Assembly (NCBI RefSeq): GCF_013343005.1
Contig: NZ_CP054491.1
Coordinates: 744,001 to 808,000, forward strand
Reading direction: 5' to 3'
Length of the DNA stretch: 64,000 nucleotides
Origin: Candidatus Reidiella endopervernicosa
GTDB taxonomy: Bacteria > Pseudomonadota > Gammaproteobacteria > GCF-013343005
The position numbers were made by a program, and so were the translations under genes. Positions 28,163 through 37,568 of the stretch are shown piece after piece. Below the pieces are notes generated by a model. The model saw only the letters and a list, made by a program, of their open reading frames with translations, ran no database searches and was not told where the DNA came from. Each line of letters begins with the position of its first letter. The first letter of the stretch is position 1.

Positions 28163-28558
28163 ATGTATACCCGCCACAACGAGGTGCCCGTCTATGCGAC
28201 TCGTGATGGTGAGATCAATGCGCTGCACTACAGCACCGTACAGACGGCGTTCAAGCGACTCGGTGAGGAGATCAGGCTCTCGATCCCAAAGCTGAAGACG
28301 CTCGATCTTATCCTGCAACGCGATGCCTGGATCGTCGTCGATCGCGCCTTCAACGATATTCCGGTGGTGGCGTGGACCGATTTCGAAACTCGACGTGAGG
28401 CGATCCATCTACCGGTGAAGTGTCAGCTGCGCTACTTCCACGCCAATGCCGTGATGATCAGAAACCGGGTGTTGGAGGCGATGGAGATGCTGCTGGGCGA
28501 ACAGCTTGAAGAGGAGAATGGATCGCATGATGTGATCGATTTTCCTGACAAGGAGTAG
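28163..28558 (+). CDS. 131-residue conserved protein of the cbb cluster, function unknown
   Basis: The protein starts MYTRHNEVPVYATRDGEIN and contains LDLILQRDAWIVVDRAFNDI and a helical acidic C-terminus. It follows paralogue b by 18 bases in the same operon. I see no signal peptide, membrane segment or metal motif. The beta-rich middle section with paired tryptophans could be a small regulatory fold, but I recognise no family. Confidence 0.7.
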   Translation: MYTRHNEVPVYATRDGEINALHYSTVQTAFKRLGEEIRLSIPKLKTLDLILQRDAWIVVDRAFNDIPVVAWTDFETRREAIHLPVKCQLRYFHANAVMIRNRVLEAMEMLLGEQLEEENGSHDVIDFPDKE

Positions 28559-28634
28559 TTAGGTAAACAAAATTTGAGGTCGCGTGCGCAACGCACTATC
28601 AGCACGCGAAAGCAATTTTGAACGGAGGTGCAGA

Positions 28635-30284
28635 ATGCCGCAGTTACCCAGCGGTAAGTACGTGGAGATCATGTCAGAACGGGCGCGCTACCATGCGCGT
28701 CGTCTGAAACTGCGTGTAACCAGCACTACCCCCCACCGTCAGCTCTACCCGCTGGTCGATATTCTGATCGACCCCACCAATAACACGCACGGCTGTCGTG
28801 GCTGCACCACCTTCTCCGGCCACACGCTCGCCGATCATGAATGGCTCGATCAGTTCGAGGAGGGTGACCGCCGCTGGTTTGCAAACTGGCTGCGCGAAGC
28901 TCCCCAGAGGCGGGTGATTGAGCAGGCGCGTACCCGTCTGTTGGCAGCGCGCAGCACCGCCAGTGAAGAGGTGCATGACTACCCCAGTCAGCTCTATAGC
29001 CAGCTTCGAGATCGTATCGAGGCACTGCCGCAGCAGCGAGCCAGTGCTGAGCAGTGGCAGCGCACCCTGCTCAACATGCGCCGTGACGGGTTGCGCCGTG
29101 AGGAGCTCGACTGGTCGAGGCTGCCGGAGTTTCTCTCTGAGCATGCAGGGGAGGCGGGCATCGATAAAGCGGCGCTACTCGAATCGCTCGACTTCACACA
29201 AATCGTGCCGCGACTGAGTAACGATCTGGAGTGTGACCTTGAGGCCCATCTTCCCTTTACCGAGGTGGCAAAACGCATTCCGACCTACCAGCTGCAGATG
29301 TCTGGTTACCCGATCGATGATCAGGATCTCTGTGTGGTGCGCTACCGATGTGAGTCGCCCAGCTACCGTATCGGAAGTGTGCGGCCGCATGGACGCGCAC
29401 TTCACGGTAGTGATCAGCCGCGCTGGTTTCTGCTCGCTCCCTACGGCAAGGTGGTGACCGATAGCGAGAACAGTGCGCTGTTTTTCCCCACCAGTGAGGC
29501 CGCGCTGCAGGCGGCCGATAACCATGCCCGCAGCAGCCATCGGCTACGCCCGGCACTCACCTACAGCAAGCCCTACGAATATATGAGCCTGCACGGTGGC
29601 GAGGCGTATCGAGAGTGGCTGGTGACGCTGCCAGACTACCACCGCTCCCACTTCACGGCCCACTACCATGAGCGCAATGTACTGCTGCATATCCGCACCA
29701 AGATTCGCCACAGCGAGGATGGTAGCAAGGTGCTCTTCATCGAAGAGCTACAGAGCGACTGGCAGCAGGCGATCGCTCAACACGGACTGCATAGTGGTAT
29801 TCCGTTGGCACCTTTTCGCAAGGAGTGGGCATCACTGGCGCTGAAATTGATGTTGATGCATGTGGTGAAGAGCGATCTTGACGGTATCGCCTGGGCCGAT
29901 GGTGCGGTGCATGCACTGCGCTACGACCGTGAAATGGGGCCGTTGATGCGACTCTACGATCAAGAGATCCCGCAGATACTGACCCGGCTGGCCAAGCCGT
30001 GGCAGGCGAGTGTTGAGCGTGCCTATTTTGAGACCCGTAGCCCCTGGTTGCATGCGGCGCGGTGCGATGAGTGCTGGAAGGTTGAGGGCGGCGCCGGCAA
30101 GTTCTCCACCCGTCCTCGTTATGACAAGAGCGAAGCACTGGCACTGATTCAGCGCCATACCAAGGCGCTCAGCATGAGTCTGCCGATCCTGCGTCTCTCT
30201 GCTGAGATGAAGAGGCATATCGCCGAGCACGGCCTGCCGCTATTTGGTGAGCAGACGAACAAACCAACCCCCTTAACTGATTGA
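28635..30284 (+). CDS. 549-residue protein with a phage/plasmid polyvalent-protein-type domain
   Basis: ATG 28635 has GGAGG 8 bases upstream. The N-terminal 200 residues are basic and helical with CRGCTTFSGH near residue 56. From about residue 325 the protein shows REWLVTLPDYHRSHFTAHY, NVLLHIRTKIR, VLFIEELQSDWQQ near 365, APFRKEWASLALKLML near 392, GIAWADG and LYDQEIPQIL near 440. That order matches a domain found in large polyvalent proteins of phages and conjugative elements (EE-(I/V)-QSDWHQ, W-x-x-x-x-LK, W-x-x-G, YD-x-x-xP-x-x-L). It lies between orf131 and the aldolase. The function in a RuBisCO operon is unknown. Confidence 0.75.
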   Translation: MPQLPSGKYVEIMSERARYHARRLKLRVTSTTPHRQLYPLVDILIDPTNNTHGCRGCTTFSGHTLADHEWLDQFEEGDRRWFANWLREAPQRRVIEQARTRLLAARSTASEEVHDYPSQLYSQLRDRIEALPQQRASAEQWQRTLLNMRRDGLRREELDWSRLPEFLSEHAGEAGIDKAALLESLDFTQIVPRLSNDLECDLEAHLPFTEVAKRIPTYQLQMSGYPIDDQDLCVVRYRCESPSYRIGSVRPHGRALHGSDQPRWFLLAPYGKVVTDSENSALFFPTSEAALQAADNHARSSHRLRPALTYSKPYEYMSLHGGEAYREWLVTLPDYHRSHFTAHYHERNVLLHIRTKIRHSEDGSKVLFIEELQSDWQQAIAQHGLHSGIPLAPFRKEWASLALKLMLMHVVKSDLDGIAWADGAVHALRYDREMGPLMRLYDQEIPQILTRLAKPWQASVERAYFETRSPWLHAARCDECWKVEGGAGKFSTRPRYDKSEALALIQRHTKALSMSLPILRLSAEMKRHIAEHGLPLFGEQTNKPTPLTD

Positions 30285-30293
30285 GAGATAGCG

Positions 30294-31451
30294 ATGCCAC
30301 TGGTACAGATGAAGGACATGCTACGCCACGCCTACGACAACCAGTACGCGGTTGGCGCCTTCGACGTGGTGAGCCTGGAGCTGTTGCAGGGGGTGATCCA
30401 CGCCGCCGAGCAGTGTCGTGCACCGGTCATTCTCGGTCTGGCCGAGCCGCATCTGCAGCACTTCGATATCGAACTGCTCGCCCCTGCGGTGGAGGCGGCT
30501 GCACGGCGTAGCAGTGTGCCGGTGGCGATCCACTACGACCACGGTAGTGGTGTGGAGGGAGCGGTGAATGGTGTTCGCCACGGCTGTAATGGTGTGATGT
30601 TTGACGGCTCTCACATGCCGCTGCAGGAGAATATCGAGACCACTAAGGCGGTGGTGGCGATGGCGCATGGCATCGGTGTGCCGGTTGAGGCAGAGCTCGG
30701 TTACATCCCCGATAATAGTGATGAGCTGGTCTTTACATCGGTGGAGGAGGCACGTGGTTTTGTGCGTCTTACTGGGGCCGACTTTCTTGCCGTCTCAATC
30801 GGTACCGTACACGGGCGGCTGGTTGGTAAACCGCGCCTCGACTTTCAGCGTCTGAAGCAGATCAACAAGGCACTACAGATCCCGCTGGTGCTGCACGGCA
30901 GCTCTGGTCTTAGCGATGATCACTTTCGCAAACTGATCGCCAGTGGCATCGCCAAGGTCAACTACTTCACCGCCATTACCGATCGTGTAGCAGAACTGCT
31001 ACGCAATAACGCCAAGGATGCCGATGACAACTACCTGAAGCTCCACAGCGGCGTCAGAGAGAGTGTGGAAGAGGAGGCGGGTCGACTGATGCGCGTCTGG
31101 GGCAGCGCCGGTCGCGCTGCAGAGGTGATGGAGCAGTGCCAGCCGTGGCACGGCATTGAGTACATGCTCAAGTTCAATCTCCCCGGCGTCGATGCCGAAG
31201 AGGAGGAACTGATTACCCGCAAGGGCAGAAAGATCCTGATGAAGATCCCCGGTGTACGCGAAGTGATGGTCGGCAAGGCCTACAACGATAGCTCGTCACA
31301 GCGCCACTGCTGGCAGCTGCGTCTGGCCAGCCCCGCCGTGGCTGAGATACTTAAACGTAATCACGATTTCCTGGGATTTAGTCGACGCTACCTACGGGAT
31401 GAAGCGACCGAGCTGACAGGGGCTGGTTATCAGCAATCGAAGGTGGCTTGA
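30294..31451 (+). CDS. cbbA: Class II aldolase with a C-terminal Dabb-like domain
   Basis: Residues 1-285 are a class II aldolase barrel with zinc-binding motifs IHYDHGSG near 78, PVEAELGYIPDN near 132, SIGTVHG near 168 and LVLHGSSGLSDDHF near 200. It probably splits or forms fructose- or sedoheptulose-bisphosphate in the Calvin cycle. The last 85 residues (ILMKIPGVREVMVGKAY, CWQLRLASPAVAEIL) resemble a ferredoxin-like Dabb fold and are not part of ordinary aldolases. The start is 9 bases after the upstream stop. Confidence 0.85.
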   Translation: MPLVQMKDMLRHAYDNQYAVGAFDVVSLELLQGVIHAAEQCRAPVILGLAEPHLQHFDIELLAPAVEAAARRSSVPVAIHYDHGSGVEGAVNGVRHGCNGVMFDGSHMPLQENIETTKAVVAMAHGIGVPVEAELGYIPDNSDELVFTSVEEARGFVRLTGADFLAVSIGTVHGRLVGKPRLDFQRLKQINKALQIPLVLHGSSGLSDDHFRKLIASGIAKVNYFTAITDRVAELLRNNAKDADDNYLKLHSGVRESVEEEAGRLMRVWGSAGRAAEVMEQCQPWHGIEYMLKFNLPGVDAEEEELITRKGRKILMKIPGVREVMVGKAYNDSSSQRHCWQLRLASPAVAEILKRNHDFLGFSRRYLRDEATELTGAGYQQSKVA

Positions 31452-31487
31452 GACAGGCGCTCTATTAAAGAGGGTGGGGAAGGTTAA

Positions 31488-31994
31488 CTAACGATCCTCT
31501 TCAATCGTCCGGGTACGAGTAAAGACCTGTGGTGTAATCAGTGCGTACCCTTGCTGCTGCCAATGCACCAGTTCAGGAAATGCCGAAGGGACAACTTCGA
31601 TAAATTCATAAAAATCGGCAACCTGATAGTCATAATCGGTAGCAGCTAGATTACATACCTTGAACTCCACACCCAGAGCGGCGTAATAACGCATTCGCTC
31701 GACCGCTTCCTCATACTGCGCATAGTTCTTCTTCGCCACCGTCGCGATCTCGGTGCCGTGGATCACCACCTTGATATCCATAAACTCCGGCGCGTAGTTA
31801 TAGGGTGCTTCAGTGAGGGGATTGATCAGCGAGCGAATCCAGTAGAGCGCCGAGTTGATCTTCTCCGGGTCATCCAGGTAGAAGTCATAGACCACCTTTG
31901 GCTCCTCGTAGGGTGGCTCGACATAGCGGGCGCTCTCTTCGGCCAGAGTGAGGCCTGCGTAGAGAGTGATGAGCGCGATCAGAATAGTCTTCAT
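31488..31994 (-). CDS. Periplasmic DsrE-family protein
   Basis: ATG 31994 gives a signal peptide MKTILIALITLYAGLTLA and then a DsrE-like fold (VVYDFYLDDPEKINSALYWI, DIKVVIHGTEIATVAKKNY, RMRYYAALGVEFKVCNLAA, ELVHWQQQGYALITP). Cys near residue 127 is at the position of the conserved cysteine of the family. DsrE-type proteins carry or sense sulfane sulfur or contact partner enzymes. The longer frame upstream has no family character, so this start is preferred. The gene is convergent to the aldolase. Confidence 0.85.
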   Translation of the reverse strand: MKTILIALITLYAGLTLAEESARYVEPPYEEPKVVYDFYLDDPEKINSALYWIRSLINPLTEAPYNYAPEFMDIKVVIHGTEIATVAKKNYAQYEEAVERMRYYAALGVEFKVCNLAATDYDYQVADFYEFIEVVPSAFPELVHWQQQGYALITPQVFTRTRTIEEDR

Positions 31995-32022
31995 TGTCAG
32001 CTCCTCACAACATCCCCTGAAA

Positions 32023-32679
32023 CTAATTACTGCTATCGAAGTTGACGGTTTTATGGCTGCCGTCACAGAAGGGTTTGTTCTTCGAGGCACCACAGCGACA
32101 GAGTGCAGCGTTGGTGCCGCTCCAGGCGCTCCGACCACTGCTACTGAGAATGGAGAGATTGCCGTCGATCAGCAGAGGACCGTTCGGTAGCGCCTTGACC
32201 GATAGCTTTCCGCTGGTTATCTCCAGGGCTGTTCCCTGTTCACCCACGGCACCGAAATCGTGGAAGCTGATGTTCTCGTGCTGGTTGTCGCAGAAGGGTT
32301 TGTTCTTCGACTTTCCGCAGCGACAGAGTGCAGCCCGGTAGCGGACGCCAGGCATATCGTCGCCAGCACCCTCAATATCGAGATCACCCTTAAGAAAATA
32401 GGGGCCGTTGTAGGAGACCAGCAGGGTGTTCTCATCAGCGACAGTTTCGGTGGTGCTCCCGTCCTTCGTCTCGTAGGTCAGCGCCCCACTCGGACAGCGC
32501 TCAATCACATCGACCACATTGTCGAGATCGACCAGATCGGGTTTACACCAGGGTTCACGTCCACCCTCAAACAGCTCACCCTCCGCCTGACCGCACTCGC
32601 CCATATGAATACAGAGCCGACTGTCCCACTCCACATCAATCTGGGTGCCGGGGAATTTGAATTTGACGCTCTCACTCAT
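32023..32679 (-). CDS. CDGSH iron-sulfur protein with divergent 4Fe-4S domain
   Basis: ATG 32679 starts MSESVKFKFPGTQIDVEW. The first domain has CIHMGECGQAEGEL, a lone C at EPWCKPD and ERCPSGALTY, the Fer4_19 type. Two zinc-finger-like CDGSH units follow: CRCGKSKNKPFCDNQH near residue 125 and CRCGASKNKPFCDGSH near 202. Each binds a 2Fe-2S cluster through three Cys and one His; in the first, GS is replaced by NQ. It probably works in electron transfer or cluster handling. It is next to the DsrE-like gene on the same strand. Confidence 0.9.
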   Translation of the reverse strand: MSESVKFKFPGTQIDVEWDSRLCIHMGECGQAEGELFEGGREPWCKPDLVDLDNVVDVIERCPSGALTYETKDGSTTETVADENTLLVSYNGPYFLKGDLDIEGAGDDMPGVRYRAALCRCGKSKNKPFCDNQHENISFHDFGAVGEQGTALEITSGKLSVKALPNGPLLIDGNLSILSSSGRSAWSGTNAALCRCGASKNKPFCDGSHKTVNFDSSN

Positions 32680-32866
32680 CTCGTCGGTCTCCTGTGTGGG
32701 TAGCCAGCAACAAGGGATATAGGTGAGTAAAGCAGATTCTTGACTGATTACCTCATGATTAGGTGTTGGTGTGGTGCGTAGTAATGTGTTTATGCACATT
32801 GTTCAACGCTATGCGTCTATCAATAACAAGGGGCATAGAAGTATTTAGATACCGTAGTGGTTCAAA

Positions 32867-34105
32867 ATGTATACCTCGTACACTCCCAATAGAGCTTTAG
32901 AAGCATGCCGTAAAGTGAGTGATCCCCTGGTCGCACTGGTCGATCTGGATGCATTCTTTGCACAGATCGAGCAGCTCGAGAATCCTCAATATCGTGGCAA
33001 GCCGGTCATCATCGGTGGCCGCCCAGGCGGTCGTGGTGTGGTTGCCACCGCCTCCTATGAGGCGCGTACCTTTGGGGTTCACTCTGCGATGCCGACCAAC
33101 ACCGCCTATCGCCTCTGCCCCGATGGCATCTTCCTACGCGGCGATATGGCCAAATACTCAGACTACTCGCGGCGTATCTTTGAGGCGCTACATGACGTGA
33201 CGCCAGTCGTAGAGAAGGCATCGGTTGATGAGTTCTATCTCGATCTCTCGGGGATGGAAAAGTTAAGCGGTTCAGCAAAAGAGATAGGGACACGATGTAA
33301 GGCGGTCATTAAAGAGGCGACTGGTCTCACCTGCTCGATCGGTATCGGTCCAAACAGATTAATAGCTAAACTCGCCTCGGAATATCGAAAACCGGATGGT
33401 CTGACCGTTGTTAGTAAAAACCAGATCAACCGCTTTCTCGATGCACTCCCACTCAAGGCGATGCGGGGGATCGGACCCAAGACCCTTAAGCGCATTGCCA
33501 AACTGAATGTGGAGACCATCGGACAACTCAGAGAGCGCTACACCCTGTCTGAACTGCAGCAGGCGGTTGGAGAGCGTACTGGTAGCAATCTCTATCATCA
33601 GTCGCGTGGTAGCTATCCAGAGCGCAGCGCAACACATAGGCCACGACACTCCGTATCGAAAGAGACAACCTTTAGTGAAGATATTAGTGATCCACAACAG
33701 CTAAAGCAGATTATGCAAAAACTTGCCTTTATGTGGCGCGTACACTAAGAAAAAAAAATCAGAAAGGAGATGTGATCAATATTCGGGTTCGTCTTGCTGA
33801 CTTCTCGACCTACACACGCCAACGTAAATTGAGCAGTGCGACCGATAGCGATGTGGAGATCGCGCGAGTTGGCTGGGAGCTGTTTGAGCAGAATGGTTAT
33901 GTGGGAAAGGCATTAAGGCTGATTGAGTCGGAGTGGTCGTCGCTGAAGAGCGTCCAACCAGGGAAGAGGGGAGCAGTCTCAAATCGATCTGTTTGCGACA
34001 GATGAGATTGAAAAGGATGTGGTTGACAGTGACAACGATGTGACCACGGCCATGGACGAGATTCTCGATAAGTTTGGTGAAGGTTCAATTCGGCGCGGTG
34101 GTTGA
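32867..34105 (+). pseudogene. dinB: DNA polymerase IV (DinB), frameshifted near the 3' end
   Basis: The first 280 residues are a good Y-family polymerase: LVALVDLDAFFAQIEQLENP, RGVVATASYEARTFGVHSAMP, EKASVDEFYLDLSG, SIGIGPNRLIAKLASEYRKP and the HhH segment MRGIGPKTLKRIA. A frame change near 33733 leads to VARTLRKKNQKGDVIN and RVRLADFSTYTRQ in the little-finger domain. Further changes near 33920 and 33965 lead to QIDLFATDEIEKD and a stop at 34103-34105. The palm and catalytic residues are intact but the DNA-gripping domain is broken. Confidence 0.87.
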
Positions 34106-34343
34106 TGAGTATAAAGGGTTATGGCGTCTCTGATCGTTAACACACCTATAGAGGTTGACTGCAGAAAGAGCCAGTCACCCTGAAAATGCGTGAGCATATT
34201 TTTCTATGATTTCATAGGGATGTCGTTACTGTTATATAGGCATCGTCCAATGTTTGAGCCGCAGGTCCAAAGTACCTGTTAAACCGGTGTAGGTCTCGGT
34301 GCGATTACCATGGGCTGTATTACACTCATAATTAATATGAGTC

Positions 34344-35571
34344 GTGATCTGTTCTTATGGAATCACATACCTTTTTCTCCACCTGCTGATAATCCTGGTA
34401 TCTGCACGCGTCTTAGCTGAAATAGCCGTACGTCTGAATGCGCCTGCGGTTATCGGTGAGCTGGCTGCTGGCATTATTCTCGGTCCAAGTCTGCTTGGTT
34501 ATCTAGAGCCTACGGAAGCGATTCGCTTGTTGGCCGAAATAGGCATTATTTTATTGCTGTTTTCCGTGGGTCTGGAAACCGATGTCAAGCGATTGGTGGA
34601 TGCTGGTAGGCAATCGATCATTGTTGCCGTGTTTGGTTTTCTGTCGCCGTTACTGCTGGGATTTATTGCCGGCTATTACTGGTTCGGTTTTTCCCTGCTG
34701 GTCTCACTGTTTATTGGTGGCACGCTAACAGCGACCAGTATCGGTATAACTGTTCGCGTGTTATCAGACCTGAAACGACAGAAAGAGACTGAAGGTCAGG
34801 TTGTGCTTGGTGCTGCCGTACTTGATGACATTATGGGTGTTATGTTGCTGGCGTTCCTCTATGAGTTTTCAATCGGGGGCGGTCTAAGTTTTGCTAATGT
34901 TGGTCAGGTCATGCTATTTGTTACGCTGTTTTTGTATTGGCACCGGTCGTCGCCAAGCTGATCTCGCTGTTCATTAAAAAGGCAGATGAAGTCAAATATT
35001 TACCTGGCCTGATACCTACAAGCATTGTATCGCTGGTGCTCTTCTTTGCCTGGCTGGCCCATGTCGTTGGTGCTCCGGAATTGTTGGGTGGTTTTGCGGC
35101 AGGCTTGGCATTGTCGCGGCGATTCTTTCTACCCTTTGGTATTGCGCTTAGCATGGATCCAGTTTTCGCCAGACGCATCGAAGTGCGCATGTTGCCTATT
35201 ATTCAACGCTTCACACCGATTTTCTTTGTGATGATCGGTTTATCATTGAACCTGCGTGAGATCGACTGGGGATCACCATTCATCTGGATCTTTTCACTGG
35301 TGTTCTTTATTGTCGCGGTAATAGGCAAGTTTGTTGGTACATTGTTTATACCCCAAAATGGCCGATGCGCGTCATTATAGGCTTGTCCATGGTGCCCCGC
35401 GGAGAGGTCGGCCTTATATTCGCTGAGCTTGGGCATATAGCCAATATCTTCAATAATGAAGTGCATGCGGGAATGGTAATTGTCATCGCACTAACAACGC
35501 TAATACCACCCTTTTCAATCAAGGCGTTCTATTGCCGTGTGTATAGAAAACTCGATAAGTACCACCGGTAG
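34344..35571 (+). pseudogene. CPA2-type cation/proton antiporter, frameshifted twice
   Basis: Three open stretches form one Kef/Na+-H+ exchanger domain: LAEIAVRLNAPAVIGELAAG, IILGPSLLGYLEP, EIGIILLLFSVGLETDVK, then LDDIMGVMLLAF with the conserved DD-like pair. A frame change near 34937 leads to APVVAKLISLFIKK and FAAGLALSRRFFLP; one near 35365 leads to GLSMVPRGEVGLIFAELG, a conserved end motif. It would exchange Na+ or K+ for protons at the inner membrane. The start is GTG 34344 or, with one more shift, ATG 34358. Confidence 0.85.
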
Positions 35572-35712
35572 AAGGCTGATGATTGATCGGGGTGAGAAAT
35601 TAAACCGGATCAAAGAGCATTATTCTCTAATATTATTAACAATTGCTCTCTGAACCTCCCCAGTTTAACGGGTACTTTTAATAAGCGACAATGTCGCCAT
35701 AGGAGTATCCAA

Positions 35713-36084
35713 ATGACTAGAAAACGCAAGCCATATAAGACCTACACCAAAGAGTTCAAATTAGAAGCGGTTCGCCTGATGGATGAGTCTGATAGACCAG
35801 CCACTGATATCGCTATGGAGCTTGGTATTCGGCGTAATCAACTCTACAAATGGAAAGAGCAGTTATCCAACAAAGGAAACAAAGCCTTTGAAGGTCCGGG
35901 AAGGCCAAAGAAGCAGGATCAAAGCGAAGTCACCACCCTTCGCCAAGAGAATGAACGGCTGAAAGAGGAGCTTGAAATCCTAAAAAAAGCCGCCGCGTAC
36001 TTTGCGAGGATCTCAAGTGAAGTACGCCTTTATTCAATCGCTCAGCACAAAGCATCGAATTATACGGCTCTGTCATGCGCTTGA
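35713..36084 (+). CDS. IS3-family OrfA, copy 2, with altered C-terminus
   Basis: The first 96 residues equal OrfA of copy 1, including the HTH and zipper. One G is missing in the tract after TTTGCGAG, so the frame misses its TGA and adds RISSEVRLYSIAQHKASN before stopping at 36084. DNA binding may survive. Confidence 0.88.
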   Translation: MTRKRKPYKTYTKEFKLEAVRLMDESDRPATDIAMELGIRRNQLYKWKEQLSNKGNKAFEGPGRPKKQDQSEVTTLRQENERLKEELEILKKAAAYFARISSEVRLYSIAQHKASNYTALSCA

Positions 36085-36877
36085 TGTATCAGTGAATGGC
36101 TACTATTCATGGTGCAACCGACCTGAAAGCAAGCGCTCCATTGAGGATCGCCAGCTCACCGCTAAAATAAAGCTGTTTCACAAGGCAAGTCGGCAGATCT
36201 ATGGATCGCCTCGCATCCATAAAGATCTGCAAGAGATGGGCGAACGTGTTGGTGTTAATCGTGTGGCCAGACTGATGAGGGCAAATGACATTGCCTCTAA
36301 GATGGCTAGAAAGTTTGTCATAACGACTAACTCAAAGAACACGATGCAGCCCGCGCCAGATCTGCTTAAGCGAGAGTTTGATGTGGAAAGACCTGATAAA
36401 GCCTGGGTCTCTGACACCACCTTGATACCGACGCGGCAAGGGTGGCTTTATCTGGCCGTCATCATTGATCTCTATTCAAGGCATGTCATTGGCTGGGCTA
36501 TGAGCAACCATAACAACACTCTACTGGTGCAGGACGCACTCACGATGGCTATCTGGCGAAGAGGCCGAGTAGAGTCTGTAGTTGTGCACTCAGACCAGGG
36601 CAGCACCTATACTTCAGGTGACTACCAGAGGCTGTTGAAAGAGAGCTCATTACGCTGCAGCATGAGCCGTAAAGGTGAATGCCTGGATAATGCGGTGGCG
36701 GAAAGTTTCTTCGGTACACTTAAGACCGAACTGGTAGATTACGAAGATTACAAAACCAAACAGGAAGCAAAGCAGAGTCTGTTTGAATACATCGAAGTCT
36801 TTTATAACAGACGCAGGCGTCACTCGTACTTGGGGTATGTAAGTCCTGCAGAATACGAGGCAAAGTGTGCCTCTTAA
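36002..36877 (+). CDS. IS3-family OrfB, copy 2
   Basis: The DDE core is complete (WVSDTTLIPT, VHSDQGSTYTS, DNAVAESFFGT). In the copy 1 arrangement it would start GTG 36017; TTG 36002 is an upstream option. Because of the missing G, a -1 slip at the A7 tract runs into TGA instead of entering this frame, so the normal OrfAB fusion cannot form. It needs copy 1 in trans to move. Confidence 0.88.
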   Translation: MRGSQVKYAFIQSLSTKHRIIRLCHALDVSVNGYYSWCNRPESKRSIEDRQLTAKIKLFHKASRQIYGSPRIHKDLQEMGERVGVNRVARLMRANDIASKMARKFVITTNSKNTMQPAPDLLKREFDVERPDKAWVSDTTLIPTRQGWLYLAVIIDLYSRHVIGWAMSNHNNTLLVQDALTMAIWRRGRVESVVVHSDQGSTYTSGDYQRLLKESSLRCSMSRKGECLDNAVAESFFGTLKTELVDYEDYKTKQEAKQSLFEYIEVFYNRRRRHSYLGYVSPAEYEAKCAS

Positions 36878-36923
36878 TTATTTCATCCGTTAAACTGGGG
36901 AGCCTCACTCTGACCCGGTTTTA

Positions 36924-37211
36924 TTATATATTGACTTTTCCGTCGTAGAGCACTCTACCGCTGGCTTTAGAGGCCACGATTATCCGAGCGCCTCCATCAA
37001 GGATGAATCCGCGCTCTGCCCTGCTAGGGAGAATGACGTACCAGCAAGGTTCAGGGCTTGGATTGTATATGTAGGCGCCCTTCGGTAAGTGATCGTAGAC
37101 TCGAAACTCATCGAGGCTAGGTGTGGTGGCGCATCTAGCAATCTTAGCAGCCTCTCTCCTGGCTATGGGGATATGTAGCCACTGTCGAATTATTTTGTAT
37201 AACTGTTTCAC
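36924..37211 (-). CDS. Small hypothetical protein, 95 residues
   Basis: GTG 37211 starts MKQLYKIIRQWLHIP. A predicted beta-rich part has YDHLPKGAYIYN, EPCWYVILPS and RIIVASKASGRVLYDGKV. Coding appearance is fair and the gene is intact, but I recognise no family. It lies between IS copy 2 and the tandem repeats C and D. Confidence 0.45.
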   Translation of the reverse strand: MKQLYKIIRQWLHIPIARREAAKIARCATTPSLDEFRVYDHLPKGAYIYNPSPEPCWYVILPSRAERGFILDGGARIIVASKASGRVLYDGKVNI

Positions 37212-37285
37212 TGATATAAGTATGAACGATAATTCAGTTGTCTATGTGTTGTTTTGGGCTGGCATGTAAAGGCAAGTCAGACAAC

Positions 37286-37568
37286 CGCTGACCGCCATGG
37301 AGAGCGAAGTGAGGGCGGTTAGTCCCCGATAGTCGACGTCGTCTGCCTATTCGTAGTTGAGAGCGCGAGCGGACGACGAAGAAGATGCAGCAGCGGCTTT
37401 ATGTCGGCGTAGAGTCACTGAGGGAGTTGTGTAGAGCCGCGAAGAGGTGATTACGCAACGTACGCAGGACGGTCGGGGCGCCGCAGGCATAAACGGTCGC
37501 GTGAAGTTTTTGCTGTTTGCTTGGGCTTGGATGCCCAAAACAAACTTTCGCAAAAATAGCGACTCCCC
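37286..37568 (+). repeat. Dispersed hairpin-ended element, copy C (283 bp, subtype 1)
   Basis: It begins CGCTGACCGCC after GACAAC and ends CTCCCC, with the terminal GG missing where copy D begins directly. It has the subtype 1 loop GGAGAGCGAAGTGAGGG. Confidence 0.95.

Larger units (their letters stand above)
35651..36907 (+). mobile_element. IS3-family insertion sequence, copy 2 (1257 bp)
   Basis: The ends are TGAACCTCCCCAGTTTAACG and, reversed, TGAGGCTCCCCAGTTTAACG, with target duplication CTC at 35648-35650 and 36908-36910. It differs from copy 1 by two one-base deletions, one in the left repeat and one in the orfA-orfB overlap, and scattered substitutions. The second deletion breaks the -1 frameshift product. 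It is next to the broken antiporter gene but inserted after its stop. Confidence 0.93.

Noticed and set aside
22154-31451. Carboxysome-associated RuBisCO
   Set aside because: No csoS or shell genes are in or near the operon, and cbbQ and cbbO follow cbbS with conserved passengers. This is the carboxysome-free arrangement.
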